Of a DNA stretch of 44,036 nt, positions 23,449 through 31,829 are shown piece after piece. The DNA comes from an uncultured Collinsella sp. (GTDB lineage Bacteria > Actinomycetota > Coriobacteriia > Coriobacteriales > Coriobacteriaceae). Position numbers and translations under genes: made by a program. The stretch spans positions 1 to 44,036 of the forward strand of contig CAAEEB010000050.1 in the NCBI GenBank assembly GCA_900754745.1, in the 5' to 3' direction. The notes beneath the pieces were generated by a model, which saw only the letters and a list, made by a program, of their open reading frames with translations, made no database searches and had not been told where the DNA came from. The stretch's first letter is position 1. Every line of letters starts with the position of its first letter.

Positions 23449-23715
23449 ATGGCAGAGAAGACCCCGGTCGAGCAGCTTACGTACAAGCAGGCTTCGCAGG
23501 AGTTGGAGCTCATCATCCGCAGCTTGGAGTCGGGCGATATGGAGCTCGAGGAGTCGCTCGAGAGCTATACCCGCGGCGTCGAGCTCCTCAAGAGCCTGCG
23601 CACCCGCCTGTCCGATGCCGAGCAGAAGGTCTCGGTGCTTCTTAAGGACGTCGACGGCAACGACGTGCTCGCCGACGGCGAAGCCGCCAACACCGACGAC
23701 AACCTCTCGTTCTAA
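23449..23715 (+). CDS. xseB: Exodeoxyribonuclease VII small subunit
   Basis: An 88-residue helical subunit that binds the XseA C-terminus. It has the family core LTYKQASQELELIIRSLESGDMELEESLESYTRGVELLKS, here split by description: repeated Glu/Leu helices between residues 9 and 48, then QKVSVLL. GGAAAGGAAAC precedes the ATG. It lies in the usual order after xseA. Confidence 0.94.
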   Translation: MAEKTPVEQLTYKQASQELELIIRSLESGDMELEESLESYTRGVELLKSLRTRLSDAEQKVSVLLKDVDGNDVLADGEAANTDDNLSF

Positions 23716-23734
23716 CCATCCCGCAGCCTACTTT

Positions 23735-23847
23735 GGGGTAGTCTTTTTGGGACGGGGCTTTTTTGACTACCCTTGCGCGACGGCTCGCCAGGTGCCTGCG
23801 CTTGCGAAAAAGTAGTCAAAAAAGCCCCGTCCCAAAAAGACTACCCC
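23735..23847. repeat. 36-bp perfect inverted repeat with 41-nt core, 3' of xseB
   Basis: The arms 23735-23770 and 23812-23847 are perfectly complementary over 36 bp (starting GGGGTAGTC, centre GGGACGGGG, ending GACTAC). Each arm itself is bounded by GTAGTC and GACTAC, so alternative cruciform folds are possible. The loop contains GCGC-rich blocks with a weak inner hairpin. It starts 20 nt after the xseB stop. The TGGGACGGGG block recurs at 35921. Might act as terminator or be an extragenic repeat. Confidence 0.75.
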
Positions 23848-23871
23848 TGATCCGTTTGAAAGGAACCAGCT

Positions 23872-24207
23872 ATGTGTGATTGCATCTTTTGCAAAATTGC
23901 CAACCACGAGATCCCCTCGACCGTTGTCTATGAGGACGACCAGGTCATCGCCTTCGACGACCTCAACCCCCAGGCGCCGGTCCACACCCTCGTGATCCCC
24001 AAGAAGCACTACAGCGACATCGCCGACAACGTGCCTGCCGAGACCATGGGCGCCATGGCCCACGCCATCCAGGAGGTCGCTAAGGCCAAGGGCCTGGAGG
24101 ACGGTTTCCGCGTCATCTCCAACAAGGGCGTCAACGCCGGTCAGACCGTCATGCACTTCCACATGCACGTCCTCGGCGGCAAGAACCTGGGCGAGAACCT
24201 CATCTGA
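23872..24207 (+). CDS. HIT-family nucleotide hydrolase
   Basis: A 111-residue histidine-triad protein. An N-terminal zinc-type start (CIFCKIANHEIP) leads to VYEDDQVIAFDDLNPQAPVHTLVIPKKH and the catalytic triad in MHFHMHVLGG near the C-terminus. Proteins of this group (HinT/PKCI-like) hydrolyse adenosine phosphoramidates. GAAAGGAACC precedes the ATG. It stands alone after the xse genes, separated from them by the long hairpin. Confidence 0.92.
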   Translation: MCDCIFCKIANHEIPSTVVYEDDQVIAFDDLNPQAPVHTLVIPKKHYSDIADNVPAETMGAMAHAIQEVAKAKGLEDGFRVISNKGVNAGQTVMHFHMHVLGGKNLGENLI

Positions 24208-24248
24208 GGGCGCGTAGCCCGTCGCCTTGGCTGCCTTTGGAGTAACCT

Positions 24249-25139
24249 ATGCAGCTTTCTCAACTCGAATACCTTCAAGCGGTAGCGAACTACGGCGGCG
24301 TGCGCAAAGCGGCTCGCGCCGTTCACGTGAGCCCACAGGCCGTTTCGTCGGCAATCAAAAAGTTGGAATCTGAGTATCAGATTGTTTTGCTCGACCGATC
24401 GGCGGGGGAGGCTGTTTTGTCTCCGGCGGGCAGAGAATTTGCGCGTCGTGCACGCGTGATCCTGGCACAAGTCGACGATCTCAAAAAGTACGCTCAATCG
24501 GGGAACGGCGGCGTTTCGCCCGACGGCCACTTCCGTCTTTACGCCCCCTGTCTTCACGGGCGGGGGCGTCTTTTTTCCGAAAACTGGTACGACTCGTTTG
24601 AAAGCTTGCACCCCCAGATTCACCTTGATGTTTGGCATCAGCCAACGGCCACATGCTTTGAATCACTTGTGCTTGGCATTTCGGACGCGGCCATCTCATT
24701 TGAGGAACCAAGGGATAGTGTCCTTTCTTCGAAATACTTGGGTGAAAAGGAGCTCAAGGTTCTTTCGTGTCCAGCGGGTCATCAATCTGTGGGTGCTATG
24801 ACCGTTCGTGAGTTGCTGGGCGGCAGGCTGGCTGTTCCCATTAATTTGTCACCCTGTCTCAATGCAATCAACCAATGTCCCGAGGCTCAGCTGGTTAATT
24901 TCCGCTTCCGCGACGTCGAATACGAAAACAGGGCGCAGACTGAGTTTCTTCAAGCCGGGGGATTGATATTGAGTTTTTCTGGCTCTTCTCTCGCAACAGA
25001 TGGACTGGAAGCGAGCGAGTGCTCCATTGAAGGCTCGCATGACGTGGCCTTGCCCATCTATTTTTGCTATCGACAAAATGCCTGGACCGATCGACACCAG
25101 ACGGTATTTCTTCACCTATTGCGTCATCTCGCTTCGTGA
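24249..25139 (+). CDS. LysR-family transcriptional regulator
   Basis: A 296-residue regulator. The N-terminal winged helix-turn-helix reads QLEYLQAVANYGGVRKAA and HVSPQAVSSAIKKLESE, followed by LSPAGREFARRARVIL, the usual LysR linker; the remainder is a periplasmic-binding-protein-like effector domain. TTGGAGT precedes the ATG. It is encoded next to an MFS transporter in the same direction, so it may control that gene; the effector is unknown. Codon use looks more AT-rich than in the xse and ackA genes on either side. Confidence 0.85.
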   Translation: MQLSQLEYLQAVANYGGVRKAARAVHVSPQAVSSAIKKLESEYQIVLLDRSAGEAVLSPAGREFARRARVILAQVDDLKKYAQSGNGGVSPDGHFRLYAPCLHGRGRLFSENWYDSFESLHPQIHLDVWHQPTATCFESLVLGISDAAISFEEPRDSVLSSKYLGEKELKVLSCPAGHQSVGAMTVRELLGGRLAVPINLSPCLNAINQCPEAQLVNFRFRDVEYENRAQTEFLQAGGLILSFSGSSLATDGLEASECSIEGSHDVALPIYFCYRQNAWTDRHQTVFLHLLRHLAS

Positions 25140-25178
25140 GGCCATTTGGCCTCGTGGCGTCAAGTGAATGTTGACGCC
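25138..25178 (+). terminator. Two adjacent hairpins after the LysR gene
   Basis: GAGGCC-ATTT-GGCCTC (25138-25153) is followed by GGCGTCAA-GTGAATG-TTGACGCC (25156-25178). They sit at the LysR stop codon and before the transporter; a short TTGTAAC follows. Confidence 0.5.
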
Positions 25179-25258
25179 TTGTAACACATGACTGACGGCT
25201 TTGCCCTCATGCTTTTCCAAGATTTCGGTTTGGGCTATTGGCTCTTGGAGGGCGGAGC

Positions 25259-26419
25259 ATGAAAAACCGTACGGTTTTGCTTTATATGACGTTCGTTTTT
25301 CTGTCGAACTTCAGCACCATTTTGTATTTTCTGACGGTTTACCTTGAATTCGTCGGATTCTCGATGGTAGCGATTTCTAGCATGATGATTGCATACCAAG
25401 TGAGTAAGTTCATTCTTGAGGTTCCTACTGGTTATATTGCTGACAGGTTTGGACGAAAGACAAGCGGTCTCGTTGGCGTCGTGGGAATGCTTGGATACTA
25501 CGCCGCCCTACTTTTCGCCCGTTCTCCTCTGCTTTTAATCGGCGCGTTTGCTCTCAAAGGATTTGCAGTTGCATGTGTGAGCGGATCCATAGAAGCGATC
25601 TACATTGACAGCGTCTCTCGGGACCAGCTCGTAAGACTTAATGTCGTTGAGCGATTTGTTTTCTATGCCTCTTATGCCATCTCCGCTTGCGTGGGCGGTT
25701 TCATTTCGTCTGTCGGTGCATATCTCATTGGTCTTTCGGCAGATATCATCGCAATGGTGTTGACGTTGGTTGTCGTTGCCTGCATTCCTGAGATGCGAAG
25801 AGGGGACACTGCAGCGACACCTAAGCGTGGAATTAGCCCGAAGATGATCGGTGCCGCTATTGCGCGTAACGGCATTCTTCGTTCAGCGTTCATCATGGAC
25901 TGCTCTCAGGCATTTGCTTTTGTCGCCCTGGAAGACTTTTTCTCACTGCTGCTTGCGGGTCGCGGAATGAATGCCGTCGCTTCGGGTGTGACCATTGCGG
26001 TCCAGCTCCTTGCCTCGGCTTCCATGGGGCTTATTGTGCCGAGTGTGATTGCTCATGTCGACAAGGGCCGTTTTGCGCGTATTTGCGGCATCGTGCGCCT
26101 TTTCCTGACTGCTCTGTTTTTGATTCCCTTTACTCCGGTCTATTTGCTGCCCGTGTTCTATGTACTGCAGACGGTTGCTTACTCGTTATTTGCTCCAATT
26201 AAATACTCAATTTTTCAAAATGCTGTCGATTCTTCGATGCGCTGTTCACTGATTTCGGTCCAAAGCCAGATGGTGGCGGTGGGTGCCATCCTTTTCTATC
26301 TGTTCAATGCTGCGTTGAGCAGCATCGCGGGTATTCGAGTCATATTGCTTGTAGCGCTCGGGATATCTTCTTTGGTGTATATCCCCGCGCTATTTCGTCT
26401 TACAAGTCAAAGGCCGTGA
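25259..26419 (+). CDS. MFS transporter
   Basis: A 386-residue major facilitator with about 12 membrane helices. The helix 2-3 loop contains the MFS signature YIADRFGRKTSG, and the N-terminal half resembles drug-resistance exporters; the central loop (PEMRRGDTAATPKRG) separates the two halves. The start is ATG 25259, with GGAGG seven bases upstream; an in-frame TTG seven codons earlier overlaps that ribosome binding site. It follows the LysR gene. Substrate not deducible. Base composition is AT-richer than the neighbours, as in the LysR gene. Confidence 0.85.
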   Translation: MKNRTVLLYMTFVFLSNFSTILYFLTVYLEFVGFSMVAISSMMIAYQVSKFILEVPTGYIADRFGRKTSGLVGVVGMLGYYAALLFARSPLLLIGAFALKGFAVACVSGSIEAIYIDSVSRDQLVRLNVVERFVFYASYAISACVGGFISSVGAYLIGLSADIIAMVLTLVVVACIPEMRRGDTAATPKRGISPKMIGAAIARNGILRSAFIMDCSQAFAFVALEDFFSLLLAGRGMNAVASGVTIAVQLLASASMGLIVPSVIAHVDKGRFARICGIVRLFLTALFLIPFTPVYLLPVFYVLQTVAYSLFAPIKYSIFQNAVDSSMRCSLISVQSQMVAVGAILFYLFNAALSSIAGIRVILLVALGISSLVYIPALFRLTSQRP

Positions 26420-26452
26420 GTATTTGGGCACCGATAACTTATATATCAACGC

Positions 26453-26486
26453 AATAAACCCGAGCGCGAGGGCGTTTGGGTTTATT
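26453..26486 (+). terminator. Terminator-like hairpin between the MFS and ackA genes
   Basis: AATAAACCC (26453-26461) and GGGTTTATT (26478-26486) form a 9-bp stem followed by ATTG. It ends the MFS transcript and may also shape the ackA leader. Confidence 0.6.
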
Positions 26487-26539
26487 ATTGAAGCGTATGT
26501 AACCTGGCGGCACCGCACCGCCTGTTAGTAGGGAGACAC

Positions 26540-27718
26540 ATGAACGTTCTGGTCGTCAACGCAGGATCTTCGACCCTCAAGTATCAGGTCATCGATACCA
26601 AGTCCCACAAGGTGTCCGCAAAGGGCTCCTGCGAGCGCGTCTGCTTTACCGGCGGTACCTTCACCCACGCTGCCAACGGTTCCAAGAAAGTGACCGAGAA
26701 CATCGAGTTCCCCGACCACAAAGTCGCCATCGAGGTCGTCCTGAAGGACCTCGAGGCCAACGGCGTCAAGATCGAGGGCATCGGCCACCGTATCGTTCAG
26801 GGCGGTTGGTACTTCGGCGATTCCTCCCTCGTCGACGAGGACGTCCTCGCCAAGATCCGCGAGGTCGCTCCGCTCGCCCCGCTTCACAACAACCCCGAGG
26901 CCAACGTTATCGAGTATTGCCTCGAGCAGTATCCCGACCTGCCCAACGTCACGGTCTACGACACTGCTTTCCACTTCAATATGCCCGAGGTCGCCAAGAC
27001 CTACGCCCTGCCCAAGGACGTCTGCGACAAGCTGCACATCCGTAAGTACGGCGCCCACGGCACCAGCTACCGCTACATCTCCAAGAAGGTTGCCGAGATG
27101 ACCAACGGCGAGGCCCGCAAGGTCGTCGTGTGCCACATCGGTTCCGGCGCTTCCCTGTGCGCCATCGAGGACGGCAAGTGCATGGACACCACCATGGGCT
27201 TGACGCCGCTCGACGGTGTCATGATGGGCACCCGCTGCGGCTCCATCGACCCTGCTACCGTGTGCTACCTGCAGCGCGAAGGCGGCTACACCTTCGACGA
27301 GGTCGACGAGATGATGAACAAGAAGTCCGGCCTTTTGGCTGTGACCGGCGGCAAGACCAACGACTGCCGCAACGTTGAGGAACTCGCCGCTGCCGGCGAC
27401 TCCGAGGCCCAGCTCGCATTCGATATGTTCGTCTACAAGATTGCCGCCAAGGCCGCCGAGATGGCCACTTCCATGTGCGGCATGGACACCCTGGTCTTTA
27501 CCGCCGGCATCGGCGAGCACGCTCCGGCTGTCCGCGCTGGCGTGGCCGACCGTCTGGCCTTTATGGGCGTCAAGATGGACCATGCCCGCAACGCCCTGCG
27601 TGGTGACGGCGCTTGGTGCCTGTCCGCCAAGGATTCCAAGGTCAAGATCTTCGTCATCCCCACGGACGAGGAGTTCATGATCGCTTCCGATGTCGAGCGC
27701 ATCGTCAGCGGTAAGTAA
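26540..27718 (+). CDS. ackA: Acetate kinase (first of two)
   Basis: A 392-residue acetate kinase, forming ATP and acetate from acetyl phosphate at the end of fermentation. It has the start VLVVNAGSSTLKYQ, GHRIVQGGW, YDTAFHFNMPE, RKYGAHGTSYRY, GSGASLCAIEDGK, DTTMGLTPLDGVMMGTRCG and the late VFTAGIGEHAP. The length is typical. AGGGAG precedes the ATG. A second acetate kinase follows 164 nt later and phosphotransacetylase lies convergent, so the whole acetate branch is here. Highly GC3-rich codons suggest strong expression. Confidence 0.96.
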   Translation: MNVLVVNAGSSTLKYQVIDTKSHKVSAKGSCERVCFTGGTFTHAANGSKKVTENIEFPDHKVAIEVVLKDLEANGVKIEGIGHRIVQGGWYFGDSSLVDEDVLAKIREVAPLAPLHNNPEANVIEYCLEQYPDLPNVTVYDTAFHFNMPEVAKTYALPKDVCDKLHIRKYGAHGTSYRYISKKVAEMTNGEARKVVVCHIGSGASLCAIEDGKCMDTTMGLTPLDGVMMGTRCGSIDPATVCYLQREGGYTFDEVDEMMNKKSGLLAVTGGKTNDCRNVEELAAAGDSEAQLAFDMFVYKIAAKAAEMATSMCGMDTLVFTAGIGEHAPAVRAGVADRLAFMGVKMDHARNALRGDGAWCLSAKDSKVKIFVIPTDEEFMIASDVERIVSGK

Positions 27719-27722
27719 TTGC

Positions 27723-27768
27723 AAGAGGGGAGGGGCTGGACGACCGAGCGCCGTTCGGCCCCTCTTTT
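27723..27768 (+). terminator. Intrinsic terminator after the first ackA
   Basis: AAGAGGGG (27723-27730) pairs with CCCCTCTT (27759-27766) followed by TTG, with a further GC-rich interior. Confidence 0.7.
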
Positions 27769-27882
27769 GTGCTCGTTGAGCGATATGCCTGATAGCTATT
27801 TTTCAAGGTGTGATAACTTCTTATTAACATGTGGTCGCCTTAAGGGGTCTGCGCCGACCATATCGCACTGCAAAGGAGTCTC

Positions 27883-29061
27883 ATGAACGTACTTGTTGTC
27901 AACGCCGGCAGCTCGAGCCTTAAATATCAGCTTTTGGATACCGATACCCGCGAGGTTTTCGCCAAGGGCAACTGCGAGCGTATCGGATCGGACATGGGCA
28001 TCTTTGGCCACTCCGAGAACGGTGGTGCCAAGCAGACCGAGGAGATTCCTTTTCCTGATCATCGCAGCGCCATTGCGCGCGTGCTCGAGGAGCTCGAGAA
28101 GACCGACATTACGATCGATGGCATTGGACACCGTATCGTTCAGGGCGGCTGGCACTTTGACGATTCCGCGGTCGTCGACGATGAGGTCATGGCTAAGATC
28201 CTTGAGGTGGCCCCGCTCGCCCCGCTGCACAATTACGGCGAGGCCGCGGCAATCGAATATTGCCGCGAGAAGTATCCGGAGCTGCCCAACGTGGCCGTCT
28301 TCGACACCTCGTTCCACATGACCATGCCCGAGGTCGCCTACACCTACGCGCTGCCCAAGGACGTGTGCGACAAGTACCACGTGCGCAAGTACGGCGCGCA
28401 CGGTACGAGCCACCGTTACGAGTGGATGATGGCCAAGGAGATCCTGGGTACGCGCTGCCACCGTCTGCTTTCGTGCCATCTGGGCAACGGTGCTTCGCTC
28501 GCTGCCATTGAGGACGGCGTGTGCCGCGATACTACGATGGGCCTCACGCCGCTCGACGGCCTGATGATGGGCACCCGTTGTGGTTCCATTGACCCGGCCA
28601 CCGTGTGCTATCTTCAGCGCGAGGGCGGCTACAGCTACCAGGAAGTCGACGACATGATGAACAAGCAGTCCGGTCTGCTTGCCATTTCGGGCATCTCCAA
28701 CGATGCCCGTGACATCCGTACGCGCGCCTCTGAGGGTGACGAGCGCTGCCTGCTCGCCTTCGATATGTTCGCCTACAAGGCCATGCAGCAGGCCGGTTCC
28801 ATGATCGCCTCCATGGCGGGCGTGGACACCATTACCTTTACCGCCGGCATCGGCGAGAACGACTGGTCGATCCGCAAGGCCTTCTGCGACTGCTTTGAAT
28901 GGCTGGGCGTACGCATCGACAACAACAAGAACCGCGAGGCCGTGGGTAACGGCCCGCAGGTCATCAGCGCCGCCGGCTCTTCCGTCACGGTCATGGTCAT
29001 CCCCACCGACGAGGAATACATGATCGCCCACGACGTCGAGCGTCTGACCAAGAACAACTAA
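27883..29061 (+). CDS. ackA: Acetate kinase (second of two)
   Basis: Also 392 residues and clearly paralogous to the preceding gene, with the same motifs: VLVVNAGSSSLKYQ, GHRIVQGGWHF, FDTSFHMTMPE, RKYGAHGTSHRY, GNGASLAAIEDG, DTTMGLTPLDGLMMGTRCG and TFTAGIGENDW. Catalytic and acetyl-phosphate residues appear intact in both copies, so neither looks like a pseudogene. It has its own leader after a terminator and AAAGGAG before the ATG, so it can be regulated separately. The two may differ in substrate (for example propionate or butyrate) or in expression; the sequence does not decide. Confidence 0.95.
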   Translation: MNVLVVNAGSSSLKYQLLDTDTREVFAKGNCERIGSDMGIFGHSENGGAKQTEEIPFPDHRSAIARVLEELEKTDITIDGIGHRIVQGGWHFDDSAVVDDEVMAKILEVAPLAPLHNYGEAAAIEYCREKYPELPNVAVFDTSFHMTMPEVAYTYALPKDVCDKYHVRKYGAHGTSHRYEWMMAKEILGTRCHRLLSCHLGNGASLAAIEDGVCRDTTMGLTPLDGLMMGTRCGSIDPATVCYLQREGGYSYQEVDDMMNKQSGLLAISGISNDARDIRTRASEGDERCLLAFDMFAYKAMQQAGSMIASMAGVDTITFTAGIGENDWSIRKAFCDCFEWLGVRIDNNKNREAVGNGPQVISAAGSSVTVMVIPTDEEYMIAHDVERLTKNN

Positions 29062-29083
29062 CATATTCGTCTGTAATTGACAA

Positions 29084-29119
29084 AAAGGCCTCCAGAGCAA
29101 CAGCTCCGGAGGCCTTTCT
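29084..29119. terminator. Bidirectional intrinsic terminator
   Basis: AAAGGCCTCC (29084-29093) and GGAGGCCTTT (29108-29117) with an inner GAGC/GCTC stem, 22 nt after the second ackA. A/T tracts flank both sides. Confidence 0.85.
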
Positions 29120-29268
29120 ACTAGCAGGCGGAAATTCCAGTCCCAAAGTGATCGTCACCAGCAACGCCTGCTCTTTCAGCAACGACACCCATTCGTTCAG
29201 GATTCTCAGCCCCATCTCGTAGCCAAGCCGCCGTCCATTCCAGATGCCCTGAATGCTACGTGGCGGTA

Positions 29269-29399
29269 GAAGGCCGTACGGGCTAACCCCTGAAAACAAT
29301 CCGCAGACCAGAAACGCCCCCGTTCGTAGCTCCGGAGGAGCAGAACGGGGGCGTTTCATTGGTCGAGGACGTTTTCAGGGGTTAGCCCGTACGGCCTTC
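29269..29399. repeat. 29-bp perfect inverted repeat with 73-nt core, 3' of pta
   Basis: 29269-29297 and 29371-29399 are perfectly complementary (GAAGGCCGTACGG... with its inverse). The core carries GACCA/TGGTC, a 14-bp stem AAACGCCCCCGTTC/GAACGGGGGCGTTT (29312-29325, 29343-29356) and a tip GCTCC-GGA-GGAGC. Almost every base of the 131 nt can pair. It lies 15 nt 3' of the pta stop. Between it and the ackA terminator (29120-29268) no gene is supported. Confidence 0.75.
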
Positions 29400-29414
29400 G
29401 GGCGAGTGCGTCCG

Positions 29415-30395
29415 CTACTCAGCCATCTGAGCCTGGACGGCGGTGATGGCCACGACACCCACGATGTCGTCGGCAGAGCAGCCGCGCGACAGGTCGTTGA
29501 CCGGCTTGGCGATGCCCTGCAGGATGGGGCCGTAGGCGTCAGCGCCAGCGAAGCGCTGGACCAGCTTGTAGCCGATGTTGCCTGCCTCGAGGTCGGGGAA
29601 CACGAGCACGTTGGCCTTACCGGCGACAGAGGAGCCGGGAGCCTTGAGCTGTGCGACGGTGGGGACGATGGCGGCATCGAGCTGCAGGTCGCCATCGATG
29701 GCGAGCTCGGGAGCCTTCTCCTTGCAGAACTTCACGGCCTCCTGGACCTTCTTGGCGACCTCGCCGCCGGCGGAGCCCATGGTGGAGTAGGAGAGCATGG
29801 CCACGTGCGGCTCAACGTTGCCCATGAAGGTGGACCAAGAGTGAGCGGAGGCGATGGCGATCTCGGAGAGCTCGTCAGAAGACGGATTAATGTTGAGGCC
29901 GCAGTCGGCGAAGATCAGCGTGCCGTCGGTACCGAACTGCGGGGTGTCGGTGCACATCACGAAGAAGGCCGAGACCAGCTTGGTGCCCGGGGCGGTCTTG
30001 AGGATCTGCAGCGCGGGGCGCAGGGTGTCGGCGGTGGAGTGGCAGGCGCCGGAGACCAGGCCGTCGGCGTCGCCCATCTTGACCATCATGGTGCCAAAGT
30101 AGGTGGCGTCCATCACCTGGGCGCGAGCCTGCTCGATGGTAACGCCCTTCTTGGCGCGGAGCTCGGCAAACTTCTGCGCGTACTCCTCGTGCTTCTCGGC
30201 ATTGCGCGGGTCGATGACGGTAGCGCCGGGAACGTCGATCTCGTCGGGGTTGCCCAGGATGACGATCTTTGCCAGGCCCTCCTCGATGATCTTGGTGGCG
30301 GCGACGATGGTGCGCGGGTCCTCGCCCTCGGGCAGGACGATGGTCTTAAGGTCGGCCTTGGCGGCAGACTTCATACGGTTTAGGAAATCGCTCAT
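29415..30395 (-). CDS. pta: Phosphate acetyltransferase
   Basis: A 326-residue Pta of the short (class I) type, converting acetyl-CoA and phosphate to acetyl phosphate, the substrate of the neighbouring acetate kinases. It has IVLPEGEDPRTIVAA near the N-terminus, the GACHSTADTLRPALQI region, FADCGLNINPSS, LSYSTMGSAGGE and PDLEAGNIGYKLVQRFAGADAYGPILQG, all Pta landmarks. AAGGAG precedes the ATG. It is convergent with the two ackA genes, so the three form a functional cluster without being one operon. Confidence 0.96.
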   Translation of the reverse strand: MSDFLNRMKSAAKADLKTIVLPEGEDPRTIVAATKIIEEGLAKIVILGNPDEIDVPGATVIDPRNAEKHEEYAQKFAELRAKKGVTIEQARAQVMDATYFGTMMVKMGDADGLVSGACHSTADTLRPALQILKTAPGTKLVSAFFVMCTDTPQFGTDGTLIFADCGLNINPSSDELSEIAIASAHSWSTFMGNVEPHVAMLSYSTMGSAGGEVAKKVQEAVKFCKEKAPELAIDGDLQLDAAIVPTVAQLKAPGSSVAGKANVLVFPDLEAGNIGYKLVQRFAGADAYGPILQGIAKPVNDLSRGCSADDIVGVVAITAVQAQMAE

Positions 30396-30448
30396 GTTAC
30401 TCCTTACAAGCGTTTCGCTAAGCTCCAGGCCCTCGGCTGCACACGAAT

Positions 30449-30469
30449 AAACCCGCTGCTAGCGGGTTT
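30449..30469 (-). promoter_or_regulatory. Hairpin in the pta leader
   Basis: AAACCCGCT-GCT-AGCGGGTTT, a perfect 9-bp stem between the pta promoter and start. On the minus strand GGGTTTATTC follows, terminator-like; attenuation or mRNA stabilisation are possible. Confidence 0.5.
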
Positions 30470-30522
30470 ACCTTTCAATTATGTACGCCGCGGTGCTTGA
30501 GCTTTCCTTGTGTGGCAAGCTC

Positions 30523-30548
30523 ATTATAGGACGCATTAGCGCTATAAT
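30523..30548. promoter_or_regulatory. Divergent promoters for pta and glf
   Basis: Two perfect TATAAT -10 boxes face away from each other: minus-strand TATAAT at 30523-30528 (toward pta) and plus-strand TATAAT at 30543-30548 (toward glf). They form the inverted repeat ATTATAG/CTATAAT. The -35 boxes are poor, so activators may be needed, and both polymerases cannot bind at once. Confidence 0.6.
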
Positions 30549-30626
30549 CGCTCTGATAAATATGTCTCGAAGAATGTTCGAGAAAAGCCCAGCTAACGAG
30601 CCCGTGGCTTTTGACAAGGAGTATCG

Positions 30627-31829
30627 ATGCAGATTACCTCAGGCCTGCCTGAAGGCTTTAACGCCGGCGCGTACGACATGATTGTCGTCGGTGCTGGATA
30701 TGCCGGTGCCGTTTGCGCCCGCCGTCTTGCCGAGACCATCGGCTATCGTGTTGCCGTTTTGGAGCGCCGTAGCCATATCGCGGGCAATGCCTTCGACTGC
30801 ACTGACGAGGCCGGAATCCTGGTTCACGAGTATGGTCCGCACATCTACCACACTTTTAACGAGCGCGTGCATAACTTCCTGTCGCGCTTTACCAAGTGGA
30901 CGGACTACCAGCACAAGGTGCTCGCCAACATCAACGGTACCCTTATGCCCGTGCCCTTTAACCATGCGAGCCTCAAGCTCGCCTTTGGCGATGAGCGCGG
31001 CGAGGAGCTGTATCAGAAGCTCGTGGAGACCTTTGGCAAGGACGTCAAGGTGCCCATTATGGAGTTGCGCAAGAAGAATGACCCGGATCTTGCCGAGGTT
31101 GCCGATTACGTCTACGAGAACGTCTTTTTGCATTACACCATGAAGCAGTGGGGCCAGACGCCCGATCAGATCGACCCCTCGATCACCGGCCGCGTCCCCG
31201 TCTTTGTGGGCGATGACGATCGCTACTTCCCGCAGGCTCCTTTCCAGGGCATGCCGCAGGACGGCTATACCGCGCTGTTCGAGCATATGCTCGATCACGA
31301 TCTGATCGACGTATTCTGTGACGTAGACGCCCGTGACCTCTTTGAGATCGACGAGACTACCGTCAAGATCGACGGCAAGGTCTATGGTGGCGAGATCGTC
31401 TACACCGGTCCACTCGACGAGCTGTTCAACCTCGACCTGGGCGCGCTGCCGTACCGCACGCTCGATATGAAGTTCGAGACGCTCGATATGGACCAGTTCC
31501 AGCCCGTGGGCACCGTCAACTACACCACGAGCGAGGACTTCACGCGTATCACCGAGTTCAAGAACATGACCGGTCAGGTCCTGCCCGGCAAGACCACCAT
31601 CATGAAGGAGTACTCCAAGGCCTATACGCCCGGCTCGGGCGAGACGCCGTACTACGCCATCCTGGAGCCCGAGAACCGCGAGCTCTACGAGCGCTATCTT
31701 GAGCGCGTCCAGAACCTGACGAACTTCCACCCGGTGGGCCGTCTGGCCGAGTATCGTTACTACGATATGGACGCCGTGACCAATTCCGCCCTCGATCTTT
31801 CGGATGAGATTATCGCCTGCCATGCATAA
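30627..31829 (+). CDS. glf: UDP-galactopyranose mutase
   Basis: A 400-residue FAD enzyme that converts UDP-galactopyranose to UDP-galactofuranose for cell-surface glycans. A Rossmann start (MIVVGAGYAGAVCARRLAE) with an ERRSHIAGNAFD segment, the YGPHIYHTFNERV substrate loop, NHASLKLAF, and the arginine/glutamate-rich FHPVGRLAEYRYYDMDAV terminus identify it. CAAGGAG precedes the ATG. It overlaps by 8 nt with a family-2 glycosyltransferase gene that may use the product. Confidence 0.95.
   Translation: MQITSGLPEGFNAGAYDMIVVGAGYAGAVCARRLAETIGYRVAVLERRSHIAGNAFDCTDEAGILVHEYGPHIYHTFNERVHNFLSRFTKWTDYQHKVLANINGTLMPVPFNHASLKLAFGDERGEELYQKLVETFGKDVKVPIMELRKKNDPDLAEVADYVYENVFLHYTMKQWGQTPDQIDPSITGRVPVFVGDDDRYFPQAPFQGMPQDGYTALFEHMLDHDLIDVFCDVDARDLFEIDETTVKIDGKVYGGEIVYTGPLDELFNLDLGALPYRTLDMKFETLDMDQFQPVGTVNYTTSEDFTRITEFKNMTGQVLPGKTTIMKEYSKAYTPGSGETPYYAILEPENRELYERYLERVQNLTNFHPVGRLAEYRYYDMDAVTNSALDLSDEIIACHA

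Noticed and set aside
23735..23847. Complete insertion sequence
   Set aside because: Only 113 bp, no transposase frame, and no obvious target duplication.
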